Positions 7,758 through 15,611 are shown, counted from the stretch's first letter. The stretch: 33,202 nt of DNA from Nitrososphaerota archaeon (GCA_011605775.1 JAAOZN010000075.1:1-33202), one strand, 5' to 3'. Made by a program: numbers and translations. The notes: generated from the letters alone by a model not told the origin.

Positions 7758-8516
7758 CTACTTCTTGGATAGGAAGGCTTTTAGACCCTCCTGCGCCTCT
7801 GGGCTGCTTATAACTAGGTTGAAAGCTGCGCGCTCTAGTGTTTGAAGCGTCTCTCTATCGGAGTCTAGAGATCTGTTTACGGCTTGCTTTATGAGGCGGA
7901 GTGCAAAGCCACTCTTAGAAGCCAGCTTAGTAGCTAGCTCCATAGCAGCCTCCTCGAGCTTCTCATTGGGTACAACTTGGTTCACAAGTCCAGCCTCATA
8001 CGCGCGTTTGGCGTCCCACCTATCCCCTGTGTAGAGGAGCTCTTTAGCTCGCCTCAACCCTATTATACGAGCCAACCTAATGGTCGAGCCCCCGCCGGGC
8101 ATAAGACCTCGATTAATGTGCTCATCGCCAAAGATCGCCTGCTCAGAAGCGACGACTAGATCGCAGCAGAGGGTCAACTCAAGCCCCCCAGCTAGAGCAT
8201 AGCCATTCACAGCAGCGATCACAGGCTTATCTAAACACTCAATCTTAAAGAAGACTTCATCAAGCATCTGAATATAATCAAAGATCCTATTCTGCTGTGC
8301 CTGCGCCATAAACTTCAGATCGGCGCCAGCGCAGAACGCTCTACCGGAGCCAGTCAACACAACAACCTTTATCTGCTGATCTTGCTCAACATCATCTAAC
8401 GCCTGCTTTAATTCGTTGAGTAAGGTTGGGCTCAGGGCATTCAGAGCCTCCGGCCTATTTAATGTAATCTTTGCAATAGGTGCCTTCTTCTCTAAAATGA
8501 TCTGAGTGAAAGGCAT
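7758..8516 (-). CDS. Enoyl-CoA hydratase/isomerase (crotonase family)
   Basis: Hydrates trans-2-enoyl-CoA to 3-hydroxyacyl-CoA or a related crotonase reaction. The 252-residue protein shows the CoA/oxyanion-hole segments SGRAFCAGADLKF (57-69) and NGYALAGGLELTLCCD, with the two catalytic glutamates of true hydratases in place: E113 (GGLELTL) and E132 (GDEHINRGLMPGGG). C-terminal dimerisation helices are present. Both glutamates favour hydratase activity over other crotonase reactions, but substrate chain length cannot be told. It is a single-gene unit with its own TATA-like element. Confidence 0.85.
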   Translation of the reverse strand: MPFTQIILEKKAPIAKITLNRPEALNALSPTLLNELKQALDDVEQDQQIKVVVLTGSGRAFCAGADLKFMAQAQQNRIFDYIQMLDEVFFKIECLDKPVIAAVNGYALAGGLELTLCCDLVVASEQAIFGDEHINRGLMPGGGSTIRLARIIGLRRAKELLYTGDRWDAKRAYEAGLVNQVVPNEKLEEAAMELATKLASKSGFALRLIKQAVNRSLDSDRETLQTLERAAFNLVISSPEAQEGLKAFLSKK

Positions 8517-8540
8517 ATACCTTCACGTCACCAACCCTTC

Positions 8541-8550
8541 TCTTAAAGTT
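8541..8550 (-). promoter_or_regulatory. TATA-like element of the enoyl-CoA hydratase gene
   Basis: On the minus strand AACTTTAAGA is centred about 29 bp before the ATG at 8516, predicting a leader of only about 3 nt. Confidence 0.4.
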
Positions 8551-8586
8551 TTTGTAGCTAGGGTGCCGCTTAACAGTTGATGGGGC

Positions 8587-9073
8587 GTGGTTTCAATAGC
8601 GCTTCCCAAAAAGATTGAGGAGAGGTCGAAAGAGGAGGCTGAGAGGACTGGTGCCTCAGAGGAGGAGCTTATTGTTGAAGCGCTAGCGAAGGCGTTCAAT
8701 GAAAACCTTGACCCAGAGGTAAGAATCGAGATCCACCTAAAACTTTCAGAAAAATTCCTGAAGGAGGCGGAAGAACTTTTGAGAAAAGGCGATCTCACCC
8801 AGGCATCAGAGAAGGCTTGGGGGGGCTGCTTCTCAAATCGTAAAGGCTTTCGCTGCAAAAGAGGGGAGGGAGCTTAGAAGCCACGGAGAGCTACACCAAC
8901 AAGTCGCCAAGATCGACAGACAAGCTAAGGGTGAGGGGATAAGGTCGCTTTGGCAGTCTGCTGGTATGCTTCATCAGAACTTCTATGAAAACTGGCTTCC
9001 TCAGGAGATGGTCAAAGCTAACATTGAGGATGTGAAGAAGTTTGTGGAGAAGATGAAGATGCTTCTAAAATGA
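8587..9073 (+). CDS. RHH-PaREP1 (HEPN-like) protein, frameshifted at a G7 run
   Basis: A GTG at 8587 (MVSIALPKKIEERSKEEAER) opens a ribbon-helix-helix-like segment (1-45) followed by LKLSEKFLKEAEELLRKGD and ASEKAW, the hallmark of the PaREP1 family, whose helical fold is related to HEPN domains. In the seven-G run 8819-8825 the frame breaks and the reading frame then stops at 8877. With six Gs it continues as AWGAASQIVKAFAAKEGREL and SHGELHQQVAKID and ends at TGA 9071-9073, giving a normal-looking 161-residue protein. The downstream codons are well preserved, so the lesion is recent, a slippage site, or a sequence error. No toxin or antitoxin partner is visible nearby. Confidence 0.7.
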
Positions 9074-9114
9074 TTAAAGCACTTAAAGCTGGCTTTCGTA
9101 AAGATAGTTTGTTT

Positions 9115-9263
9115 CTCCGCCTTGAATAGTAGAGGCGAGCTTCTCCTCGACTGAAGTTGGGAGCTTCCAGCGTTTGGAGTAGGCTTTGCGCCTGTCTCCT
9201 CATCTGCTGGTTCGGGGGTCTCACAGCTCCCCCATCCCATAGAGCTCGTTACCCTATGGGCTA
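9115..9263 (-). ncRNA. Orphan TnpB-type guide RNA (omega/reRNA) scaffold or relic
   Basis: Read on the minus strand, 9263-9135 aligns without gaps over 129 nt with 19816-19944, the 3' end of the tnpB element. The first 101 nt differ at only 4 positions. The last 28 nt are diverged (about 13 matches) but keep a basal 4-bp stem (CTCC/GGAG) and end AGCTCGC against AGCTCAC. There is no tnpB coding sequence upstream. In characterised TnpB systems this region is the RNA scaffold and the bases after the right end are the guide; here these would be CTCTACTATTCAAGGCGGAG (9134-9115). A TATA box lies about 77 bp upstream of the scaffold. Homology is direct observation; RNA function is inference. Confidence 0.5.
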
Positions 9264-9336
9264 AACTTCCATTTCACCTCGCCACGTAGGCTCATAGGTC
9301 ATCGCAACATGCTCAAATATCCCTCATCTTTTCATC

Positions 9337-9344
9337 TATTTAAA
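9337..9344 (-). promoter_or_regulatory. TATA box upstream of the orphan guide-RNA scaffold
   Basis: On the minus strand TTTAAATA predicts a transcript start near 9314, about 50 nt before the orphan TnpB-element scaffold. No reading frame longer than 13 codons lies between, so the transcript would be essentially non-coding. Confidence 0.4.
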
Positions 9345-9412
9345 CCTAGCCCATTCATCCCGAGCTAAAGATCTAGGTTTTCTGGGAACCCGTCTTTATG
9401 AAGGGTTCAACT

Positions 9413-9420
9413 CTAATATA
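9413..9420 (+). promoter_or_regulatory. TATA box of the Y-family polymerase gene
   Basis: CTAATATA is centred 22-28 bp before the ATGs at 9439 and 9445, predicting a leaderless transcript. Confidence 0.45.
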
Positions 9421-9438
9421 TGTGGGGATCTTGATCTG

Positions 9439-10551
9439 ATGGTGATGGTTGAGCGGGTAATAATGGAGGTGGATCTGGACTACTTTTATGCTCAGTGTGA
9501 AGAAGTTAGAAACCCCGCTCTTAAAGATAGACCCGTGGTTGTCTGTATCTACTCTGGGCGTGGGGGTGATAGTGGTGCTGTCACCACAGCGAACTATGTT
9601 GCTAGAAGGTATGGTGTGCGCTCCGGTATGTCTATTGTAAGGGCTAAGCGGCTTCTCCAAGGCGTTGATGCGGTCTTTCTCAAAGCAGACCTAGACTACT
9701 ACGATGAGGTCTCCCGGAGGGTAATGAACATACTCAGAGGCTACGCTGATGTATTCGAGGAGGTTAGTGTTGATGAGGCCTACCTTGATGTAACAGATAG
9801 GGTTAGAGGGGATTATGAGGAAGCTAAGCGGCTCGCTCTAAAGATCAAAGATGAGATCAAACGGGTTGAAAAACTAACCTGCTCAATAGGCATAGGGCCA
9901 AATAAGGTCATAGCGAAGATAGCTTCAGACTACCAGAAGCCAGATGGGCTTACGGTAGTAAGACCTGAGGAGGCTGCTGGGTTCATAGCGAAGATGGATG
10001 TCGATAAGCTCCCGGGTGTGGGCGCTAAGACGAAGAAGTTGCTTGATGAAATGGGTGTGAAGACCATAGGCGACCTCGCTAAGCAAGACCCTCAGAAGCT
10101 CGTCTCAATCTTCGGGATGAAGATTGGAAACTACCTTTACAATGCTGCAAACGGTAGAGACGATGAGCCTGTAAAGGAGAGGACCGAACCCACTCAGTTC
10201 AGTAGGATCATAACTTTGAAGCAAGATGCCCAGACGGTGAATGAGGCTGAGGGGTATATAGATGAAATCTGCCGAGACCTCTACGCTAAGGTTTCCTCTC
10301 AGGGCTACGCCTTTAAGAGCGTTGGTGTGTTCTGTGTAAGCGACGCTCTATCAACATATTCACGCAGCGAGACATATGAGCATCCTCTCGACGGATATGA
10401 TAATCTGAAGAGCGTTTCTATCGCGCTCTTAGCTAGGCTGCTTGAAGAGGAGAAGATAAAGATCAGGAGGGTGGGTGTTAGGGTTTCTGATCTCGTCAAG
10501 AAGCGCGGTCAGAGGACGCTCTATGAATACCTAACCTCTACGGCTGAGTGA
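9439..10551 (+). CDS. dbh: DNA polymerase IV, Y-family (Dpo4/Dbh)
   Basis: Translesion DNA polymerase that copies past damaged bases. The 370-residue protein carries the palm metal-binding sites EVDLDYFYAQ (D12) and SVDEAYLD (D112, E113), the steric-gate Tyr in DYFYAQ, the finger segment SGAVTTANYVARRYGVRSGM, and a helix-hairpin-helix in the thumb (KLPGVGAKTKKLLDEMGVKT). The little-finger domain occupies about 240-350. The C-terminal tail lacks an obvious PIP box, although LYEYLTSTAE is terminal. An ATG at 9445 is an equally good start given the TATA position. It overlaps the convergent ferredoxin gene by 14 bp. Confidence 0.93.
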   Translation: MVMVERVIMEVDLDYFYAQCEEVRNPALKDRPVVVCIYSGRGGDSGAVTTANYVARRYGVRSGMSIVRAKRLLQGVDAVFLKADLDYYDEVSRRVMNILRGYADVFEEVSVDEAYLDVTDRVRGDYEEAKRLALKIKDEIKRVEKLTCSIGIGPNKVIAKIASDYQKPDGLTVVRPEEAAGFIAKMDVDKLPGVGAKTKKLLDEMGVKTIGDLAKQDPQKLVSIFGMKIGNYLYNAANGRDDEPVKERTEPTQFSRIITLKQDAQTVNEAEGYIDEICRDLYAKVSSQGYAFKSVGVFCVSDALSTYSRSETYEHPLDGYDNLKSVSIALLARLLEEEKIKIRRVGVRVSDLVKKRGQRTLYEYLTSTAE

Positions 10552-10963
10552 TCTTTATCGCTTGAACGGGGCACTGAGTTTCACAAGCCAAGCAGAAGAT
10601 GCAGTCCTGCTCCCTCACCGGGTCAGACTTATCTGTCCTATATTTTTCGTGCAACTCACCTTCAAGAGGCCACTTATCCTTCCCTGTACCAGCCTGACCC
10701 TCGTTTAGAGCCCACTCAAAGACGTTGACTGGGCAAACATCCATGCAGATGCCGTCGGCGATGCAGCAGTCCCAGTCTACAGCCACCTGTGTGCCGTGTA
10801 TGCCCAGCTTTGTGGGGTAGGGTTTGCCGTCTCCATCCAACCGCTGCTTGCCTTCAGCCCTCACCTTATGCCCCTTATGCTCACCTGTGATCGGATATTC
10901 ATCAACCTTCTTCAGAAAATCCGCATCTATGGGTTTGGGTTTAAAGTCAACCTCCCTTACCAA
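10538..10963 (-). CDS. zfx: Zinc-containing seven-iron ferredoxin
   Basis: Small electron carrier of the Sulfolobus/Thermoplasma type, typically the acceptor for 2-oxoacid:ferredoxin oxidoreductases. In 141 residues it shows the zinc ligands H29, H32 (GEHKGHK), H56 (GIHGT) and D114 (SDPVREQ). The first cluster motif is C67-IAD70-GIC73-C77-P, in which Asp replaces the second Cys and predicts [3Fe-4S]. The second is C121-C124-C127-C131-P for [4Fe-4S]. Compared with the roughly 103-residue Sulfolobus protein it has a longer N-terminus and an inserted loop (about 85-110) between the cluster motifs. The start is TTG at 10961-10963; an in-frame stop lies three codons upstream. Confidence 0.92.
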   Translation of the reverse strand: MVREVDFKPKPIDADFLKKVDEYPITGEHKGHKVRAEGKQRLDGDGKPYPTKLGIHGTQVAVDWDCCIADGICMDVCPVNVFEWALNEGQAGTGKDKWPLEGELHEKYRTDKSDPVREQDCIFCLACETQCPVQAIKITQP

Positions 10964-10992
10964 GGCGCATCAAGTAGGATGTGCCGGCGCAG

Positions 10993-11004
10993 ATGTAAAT
11001 ATTT
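10993..11004 (-). promoter_or_regulatory. TATA box of the zinc ferredoxin gene
   Basis: On the minus strand AAATATTTAC lies about 37 bp before the TTG start, giving a predicted leader near 10 nt. Confidence 0.45.
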
Positions 11005-11082
11005 TTCTGCTAAGATATTAGGATAAGGTGTGTAGTTTTTGCTACCCGCTCTCCTCAATTAACACCTTGCTATGGTAAACGC

Positions 11083-11090
11083 TTATATTC
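11083..11090 (+). promoter_or_regulatory. TATA box of the FAD-dependent oxidoreductase gene
   Basis: TTATATTC predicts a transcript start near 11112. This favours the GTG start at 11122 over the upstream TTG at 11101. Confidence 0.45.
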
Positions 11091-11121
11091 TGTCAAAAGG
11101 TTGGTCTGTCAAGGGAAGCCG

Positions 11122-12501
11122 GTGCCGAAAGAGAAGTATGATGTAATCATAGTTGGCGCAAGCCCAGCTGGCATATTCGCTGCATTGGAGTTAACGAGGA
11201 AGTCAGATCTAAGCGTGCTTATAATCGACAAAGGGAAGGACATCTCCCAGCGCCAACACCAAGGTGAGTCTCTAATAAGCGGGTGGGGTGGAGCCGGAGC
11301 TTTCAGTGACGGTAAACTCAACTTCTCCACAACGTCAGGTGGGTGGTTGAGGGAGTATGTTGGGGTTGAGCGGCTGAAGCAGCTAATGGATGAAGTTGAT
11401 AAGATCTACCTTGAATTCGGCGCATCCAATCAGGTATATGGAGTTGACCTTGACGAGATAGCGCATATCGTGAGAAAAGCAGCCTTCGCAGGTTTGAAGC
11501 TGATACCGTTTAGAATACGCCATCTGGGTTCAGACATGGCGCCGCTCATACTACAGAGGATGAAGAAGGCTCTGGAAGAGAGGGCGGAGATTAGGCTTGA
11601 AACCGAAGTGACGAAGATATTGACCTCAAACGATGTTGTGAGCGGTGTTGAGTTAAGGAGCGGCGAAAAGATCTACGCTGAGCACGTTATCGTAGCAGCT
11701 GGAAGAGCTGGTGCGAGCTGGCTTAGGCAGGAAGCAGCTAGGCTTGGGATAAAGCTGATGGCAAACCCAGTTGATATAGGGGTGAGGGTTGAGGTTCCAG
11801 CAGCTATTATGCAAGAGATAACCGATGTCCTCTATGAGCCCAAGTTCCTCTTCTACTCCAAATCCTTTGACGATAGAGTGAGGACGTTCTGCGTCTGCCC
11901 AAATGGGTTTGTGGTGCCTGAGTATACAGATGACTTGGTTACTGTGAATGGGCATAGCTACTTGAATAAGAAGAGTGATAACACGAACTTCGCCCTCCTT
12001 GTCAGCACCAAGTTCACCGAGCCTTTCAATGACCCTATAGCGTACGGCAAGTATATAGCTAAATTAGCAAACCTTCTGGTAGGTGGGGTTATGGTTCAGA
12101 GGCTGGCTGACTTAGATGAGGGTAGAAGGTCGACACCAGAGAGGCTGGCGAAGAGCATAGTCGAGCCAACATACAAAGACGCTAAGCCAGGTGATCTGAG
12201 CTTCGTATTACCCGCAAGGTACCTTATAGGCATAAAGGAGATGCTTCAGGCGCTGGATAAAGTCACACCAGGGGTCTACAGCAAACACACCCTACTCTAC
12301 GGGGTTGAGGTTAAGTTCTATTCGTCGAGGTTAGAGCTGAGTAACTGCTTAGAAACCAGGATAAAGAACCTCTTCGCTATTGGGGATGGTGCTGGGATTA
12401 CACGCGGCTTGGTCCAAGCCTCAGCCTCAGGTCTGATAGCTGCTAGAGAGATCCTAGCTAGGAAGGGCATAGACGCTGAGAAAAAGAGCGTAGGTATTTA
12501 A
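11122..12501 (+). CDS. FAD-dependent oxidoreductase (COG2509-type)
   Basis: Flavoprotein of the large uncharacterised archaeal/bacterial family once called NAD(FAD)-utilising dehydrogenases. A Rossmann FAD site follows the start (YDVIIVGASPAGIFAALEL, the GxGxxG-like GASPAG). A glycine-rich GWGGAGAFSDGKLNFS segment follows near residue 60, and the C-terminal FAD contact LFAIGDGAGITRGLVQASA closes the fold. The middle (about 215-360) is a substrate domain with no recognisable catalytic motif. A TTG at 11101 gives 466 residues. I chose the GTG at 11122 (459 residues) from the TATA position and a purine-rich AAGGGAAG just upstream. Substrate is unknown. Confidence 0.8.
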   Translation: MPKEKYDVIIVGASPAGIFAALELTRKSDLSVLIIDKGKDISQRQHQGESLISGWGGAGAFSDGKLNFSTTSGGWLREYVGVERLKQLMDEVDKIYLEFGASNQVYGVDLDEIAHIVRKAAFAGLKLIPFRIRHLGSDMAPLILQRMKKALEERAEIRLETEVTKILTSNDVVSGVELRSGEKIYAEHVIVAAGRAGASWLRQEAARLGIKLMANPVDIGVRVEVPAAIMQEITDVLYEPKFLFYSKSFDDRVRTFCVCPNGFVVPEYTDDLVTVNGHSYLNKKSDNTNFALLVSTKFTEPFNDPIAYGKYIAKLANLLVGGVMVQRLADLDEGRRSTPERLAKSIVEPTYKDAKPGDLSFVLPARYLIGIKEMLQALDKVTPGVYSKHTLLYGVEVKFYSSRLELSNCLETRIKNLFAIGDGAGITRGLVQASASGLIAAREILARKGIDAEKKSVGI

Positions 12502-12502
12502 A
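12495..12502 (+). promoter_or_regulatory. TATA box of nnrD
   Basis: TATTTAAA overlaps the stop codon of the oxidoreductase gene and is centred about 31 bp before the nnrD ATG. Confidence 0.5.
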
Positions 12503-12529
12503 CCCCGCACCTCTAGAGATGCGTAAGCG

Positions 12530-13402
12530 ATGCCAGAAGAGTTAGCTACGGTAGAGACCTCTGATGAGATAGTATACTTAGCATACAGGGCTAGACGCAG
12601 GAATTCGAGGAAAGGTGAGAATGGTAGGGTTCTTGTGGTCGGTGGGAGCTACCTATACCACGGAGCACCCCTACTTTCAGCGCTAGGGGCATCTAAGGTC
12701 GGTGTGGATCTGGTCTACTTGGCCGTGCCGAATGTGATAGCAGCGCCGATCAGAGCCTACTCACCTACATTCATAGTCCTACCGCTGCCAGACGCTAAAC
12801 TCACAGTTGGCTGCGTGAACAGGCTTCTGAAGTGGCTTCCTGAGGTGGACGCTGCGGTAGTAGGCCCGGGTTTAGGTAAACAGAAGACTGATGGTATGAA
12901 GAAGCTGGTTAGAGAACTTGCTCTTAAAGGTGTGAAGGTCGTGTTAGACGCTGATGCCCTAAGAGTAGAAGTGACTCAAGAGGTAGCTGGTAAGCCAAGC
13001 GTGCTCACCCCGCACCAAGGAGAGTTCAAAAGGGTCTTCAGCAAAGAGCTTGATGAGAAGCTGGAGAGCAGAGCCACAGCGCTAAAGGAGGCAGCCGCGC
13101 AAGCTAAGACAACGATCCTCCTAAAGGGTGCCGTAGACATAATCTCAGATGGAACTAGAGTAGCGTTCAACAGAACTGGTACACCAGCCATGACCGTAGG
13201 AGGTACGGGTGACGTTTTGGCGGGTGTGGTTGCCGCCTTCCTCGCTTTGGGCGCTGAGCCTTTTGCAGCGGCTGCTGCTGGCGCATATATTAACGGTTTG
13301 GCCGGTGAGGCTGCTGAGAAGGAGCTTGGTCTACATATAACTGCTGTTGATGTGGCTGGGAAGATACCTTATGTGTTGAAGCGCTTTGACCGAGTAGGCT
13401 GA
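12530..13402 (+). CDS. nnrD: ADP-dependent NAD(P)H-hydrate dehydratase
   Basis: Repairs hydrated NAD(P)H (NAD(P)HX) back to NAD(P)H using ADP. The 290-residue protein is the YjeF C-terminal, ribokinase-like domain: GRVLVVGGSYLYHGAPLLSA near 35, GPGLGK near 118, VVLDADAL, LTPHQGEF, LLKGAVDIISDG, and the catalytic GGTGDVLAGVVAAFLALG near 225. The partner epimerase domain (YjeF N-terminal) is absent, so it is a stand-alone dehydratase. The first 20 residues are an extra N-terminal stretch. The gene is separated from the methyltransferase by 6 bp. Confidence 0.9.
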   Translation: MPEELATVETSDEIVYLAYRARRRNSRKGENGRVLVVGGSYLYHGAPLLSALGASKVGVDLVYLAVPNVIAAPIRAYSPTFIVLPLPDAKLTVGCVNRLLKWLPEVDAAVVGPGLGKQKTDGMKKLVRELALKGVKVVLDADALRVEVTQEVAGKPSVLTPHQGEFKRVFSKELDEKLESRATALKEAAAQAKTTILLKGAVDIISDGTRVAFNRTGTPAMTVGGTGDVLAGVVAAFLALGAEPFAAAAAGAYINGLAGEAAEKELGLHITAVDVAGKIPYVLKRFDRVG

Positions 13403-13408
13403 ATACCG

Positions 13409-14113
13409 TTGCCTAGCTATGGGCTCGGTTCACTCTGGAGCAGAATAGAGGATGCGCTCAGAGGGCTGATACCAGTCTACGACAAGGTAAATAGAGTGAT
13501 CTCTTTAGGCCAAGACCTCAGGCTGAGGCGCCTAGCTGTGGCTAAAGCGATTAAGGGTAGGGATCTTTTAGTACTTGATGCTGGCTGCGGACCCGGTACG
13601 ATGAGCAAAACAATCCTCGACTTAACAGATTGCGTGAAGCAGATCATACTCCTCGACCCCCTTAAAGAGATGCTTAAGCAGTCTAAACATAGGTTGGGTG
13701 ATGAGAGGTGTGCGTTTGTGCAAGCGATCTTCGAACACCTGCCTTTCAAAGCCGGCTTATTCGATGCTTCTGTCAGCGCTTTTGCACTCAGAGATGCCTT
13801 TGATCTAACCAGAGCGCTCACCGAACTCAGCCGTGTAGTTAAGTGTGGTGGGGTTATGCTGATCTTGGATCTAGGTAAGCCCAGCAGTAGGCTGCTTCAA
13901 GCTGCCATTGGAGTTTATTGGCGGATCTTGGCGCCGCTCTTAGCTTCAGCCTACATAGGCAAAGAAGGGCTAATCTATAGGCTACTTTACCACACGTACC
14001 TCAAGCTACCAACTAACGCTCATCTAAAGGAGATGGTTGGGAGGCTTTTTACACGAATCGAGTTGGAGGAGAGGATGATGGGTGGAGTGATTATACTCTT
14101 GGCTGTGAAGTAG
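13409..14113 (+). CDS. UbiE/MenG-like SAM-dependent methyltransferase
   Basis: Class I methyltransferase. It contains the UbiE-type opening YDKVNRVISLGQDLRLRR (44-60 region), the SAM loop VLDAGCGPGT, LPFKAGLFDASVSAFALRD and the post-motif ELSRVVKCGGVMLILDLGKP. These match enzymes that C-methylate demethylmenaquinone or related quinones, so a role in respiratory quinone synthesis is plausible. No other menaquinone gene is in the window, so the substrate is inferred. The start is TTG at 13409, six bases after nnrD, suggesting one transcript with it. Confidence 0.75.
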   Translation: MPSYGLGSLWSRIEDALRGLIPVYDKVNRVISLGQDLRLRRLAVAKAIKGRDLLVLDAGCGPGTMSKTILDLTDCVKQIILLDPLKEMLKQSKHRLGDERCAFVQAIFEHLPFKAGLFDASVSAFALRDAFDLTRALTELSRVVKCGGVMLILDLGKPSSRLLQAAIGVYWRILAPLLASAYIGKEGLIYRLLYHTYLKLPTNAHLKEMVGRLFTRIELEERMMGGVIILLAVK

Positions 14114-14136
14114 CATCGTCACCATCTTTTTAACCC

Positions 14137-14143
14137 TTATAAG
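14137..14143 (+). promoter_or_regulatory. TATA box of the HtrA-like protease gene
   Basis: TTATAAG is centred 26 bp before the ATG at 14166, so the message is predicted to begin at that codon. Confidence 0.5.
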
Positions 14144-14165
14144 CTTGGTTCAGCATAGTGGTCTT

Positions 14166-15551
14166 ATGCTTGGCAGAACAGCCTCAGCAGCTGCGGTGAT
14201 CTCAGTTGTTGCTTTAGTTTTAGCTGCTATAAGTGGGTACTTCGTAAACTTACAGGAGAAGAGAGCCGAGGACCTTAACGCTGATGTGGCTGATCTACGA
14301 TATAGGTTGCAAAACATAGAGGCTAAGGTTCAGAACCTATCTCAGAGCGCTTCTCAGCTATCGAATCAGATGAATCAGCTAGCGAACACAAATGTTAGGT
14401 TGCTGAGTGAGATAGCAGCGCTCAACCAAAGCGTGCCGACACAGACTCTCGTTGAGATAATTTCAGCCCTAAACCAGTCGCTAACATCAAAGCTGGATAT
14501 GCTGAACCAGAGCTTAACAGCGTTGAAGGAGAGGGTTGCTGAGACCGAGCTGAACGTCTCACAATTAAACTCAACCATAACGGCGATGAATAAGGAACTA
14601 GCTACTATAAGTAGACAGACGCCTGGTAGGGTTTATGAGAAGGTCTACAAGTCGGTTGTGGTTATAAGGACATCGCTGGGGCAGGGCTCAGGCTTCGTAT
14701 ATGGTGAGAACCTGATCTTAACGAATTGGCATGTGGTAGAGGGAGTTAACGAAGCTGATATTCAATTCTATGATCAGACGAGAACCGCTGCTGCTGTCTT
14801 AGCGACAGACCCGTACTCTGATGTGGCTGTGCTGAAGATCGATAGGAAGCCGGCTGATGCTCTTCCTCTAAAACTAGGGAACTCTTCAGCGATATGGATA
14901 GGGGAGACTGTAGTAGCCGTAGGTAACCCACTTGGGTTGACAGGCAGCCTCTCAGTAGGTGTGATAAGCCAAGTCAATAGGCTCCTAGACCTTGAACCGA
15001 TCATAGTACCAGTCCTACAGCTCGACATAACCATAGCGCCGGGCAGCTCAGGCGGCCCGCTTCTGAACTTAGATGGTGAGGTTATCGGCATAACTAACGC
15101 AGGCACATCCGTAGGCTTTAGCTTCGCCATACCCTCAAACATGGTTAAGAGGGTAGCCTCAGACCTCATATCAAAGGGCTATTACCAGCACCCCTACTTC
15201 GGCTTCTCCGCGATAACACTAACCCCTGAAATCATTAAAAGGTATAACATACTGGATGTTGATCCCTATCAGAACGGGCTCATGGTAATAAAGGTTGAAC
15301 GTAACACCCCTGCTGAGAAGGCTGGATTAAGGGCTGCGACGCTAGTAAGAACGCTTACAGGCTCTGCATATAAGCCTGGTGATATAATATTGGCTATCGA
15401 CGGTAGGCGGACATACACTAACGAAGATTGGTTTGCATACGTTTCTCTGAACGTTTCACCCAACCAGAAGGTTGTTTTGACCATACTCAGGGAGGGAAAG
15501 ACCATCAACTTAGAGATTATACCTACTGCCAGACAACCTTACCAAGGCTAA
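14166..15551 (+). CDS. Membrane-anchored HtrA/Deg-like serine protease with PDZ domain
   Basis: Surface protein-quality-control protease. Residues about 5-27 form a signal anchor (ASAAAVISVVALVLAAISGY). Residues 30-150 are a predicted coiled coil rich in N-x-S/T sequons (NLS, NQS several times, NVS, NST), fitting an extracellular glycosylated stalk. The trypsin-like domain has the full triad: H189 in LTNWHVVEG, D219 in DPYSDVAVL, S295 in APGSSGGPLL. One PDZ domain covers about 335-455 (GLMVIKVERNTPAEKAGLRA, GDIILAIDG). A TTG at 14145 could add seven residues; the TATA position favours this ATG. The substrate is unknown. Confidence 0.88.
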   Translation: MLGRTASAAAVISVVALVLAAISGYFVNLQEKRAEDLNADVADLRYRLQNIEAKVQNLSQSASQLSNQMNQLANTNVRLLSEIAALNQSVPTQTLVEIISALNQSLTSKLDMLNQSLTALKERVAETELNVSQLNSTITAMNKELATISRQTPGRVYEKVYKSVVVIRTSLGQGSGFVYGENLILTNWHVVEGVNEADIQFYDQTRTAAAVLATDPYSDVAVLKIDRKPADALPLKLGNSSAIWIGETVVAVGNPLGLTGSLSVGVISQVNRLLDLEPIIVPVLQLDITIAPGSSGGPLLNLDGEVIGITNAGTSVGFSFAIPSNMVKRVASDLISKGYYQHPYFGFSAITLTPEIIKRYNILDVDPYQNGLMVIKVERNTPAEKAGLRAATLVRTLTGSAYKPGDIILAIDGRRTYTNEDWFAYVSLNVSPNQKVVLTILREGKTINLEIIPTARQPYQG

Positions 15552-15611
15552 CATTAATCCTACAGCTTAAATACCTAATCTACTCGATACCTTGCCTAGA
15601 GGTCTTAAGAG

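Larger units (their letters stand above)
9074..9438. other. 365-bp non-coding accessory stretch
   Basis: No gene is supported here. It holds the minus-strand orphan copy of the TnpB element 3' end (9135-9263), a minus-strand TATA box (9337-9344), and the + strand promoter of the Y-family polymerase (9413-9420). A 13-codon minus-strand reading frame (MTYEPTWRGEMEV) ends with a TAG formed by the first bases of the orphan copy; it may be the remnant of a gene the element fragment cut into, or chance. Confidence 0.5.

Noticed and set aside
9119-9136. CTTGAATAGT near the orphan copy resembling CTTGAATAAGT after the intact tnpB element
   Set aside because: The two lie in opposite orientation relative to the element ends, and the match is only 8-10 bases; probably chance.
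9001-9240. Minus-strand frame beginning MGWGSCETPEP
   Set aside because: It is the tnpB C-terminal reading frame carried along in the orphan 3'-end copy and runs antisense into the PaREP1 gene; not a separate protein.
9361-9415. GGGTTCAACTCT resembling a tRNA T-loop
   Set aside because: No matching acceptor, D or anticodon stems can be folded around it. I found no tRNA or rRNA gene in the window.
11101-11121. TTG at 11101 as the start of the FAD oxidoreductase
   Set aside because: It lies only about 15 bp from the TATA box, before the expected transcript start; the GTG at 11122 still precedes the FAD-binding strand.
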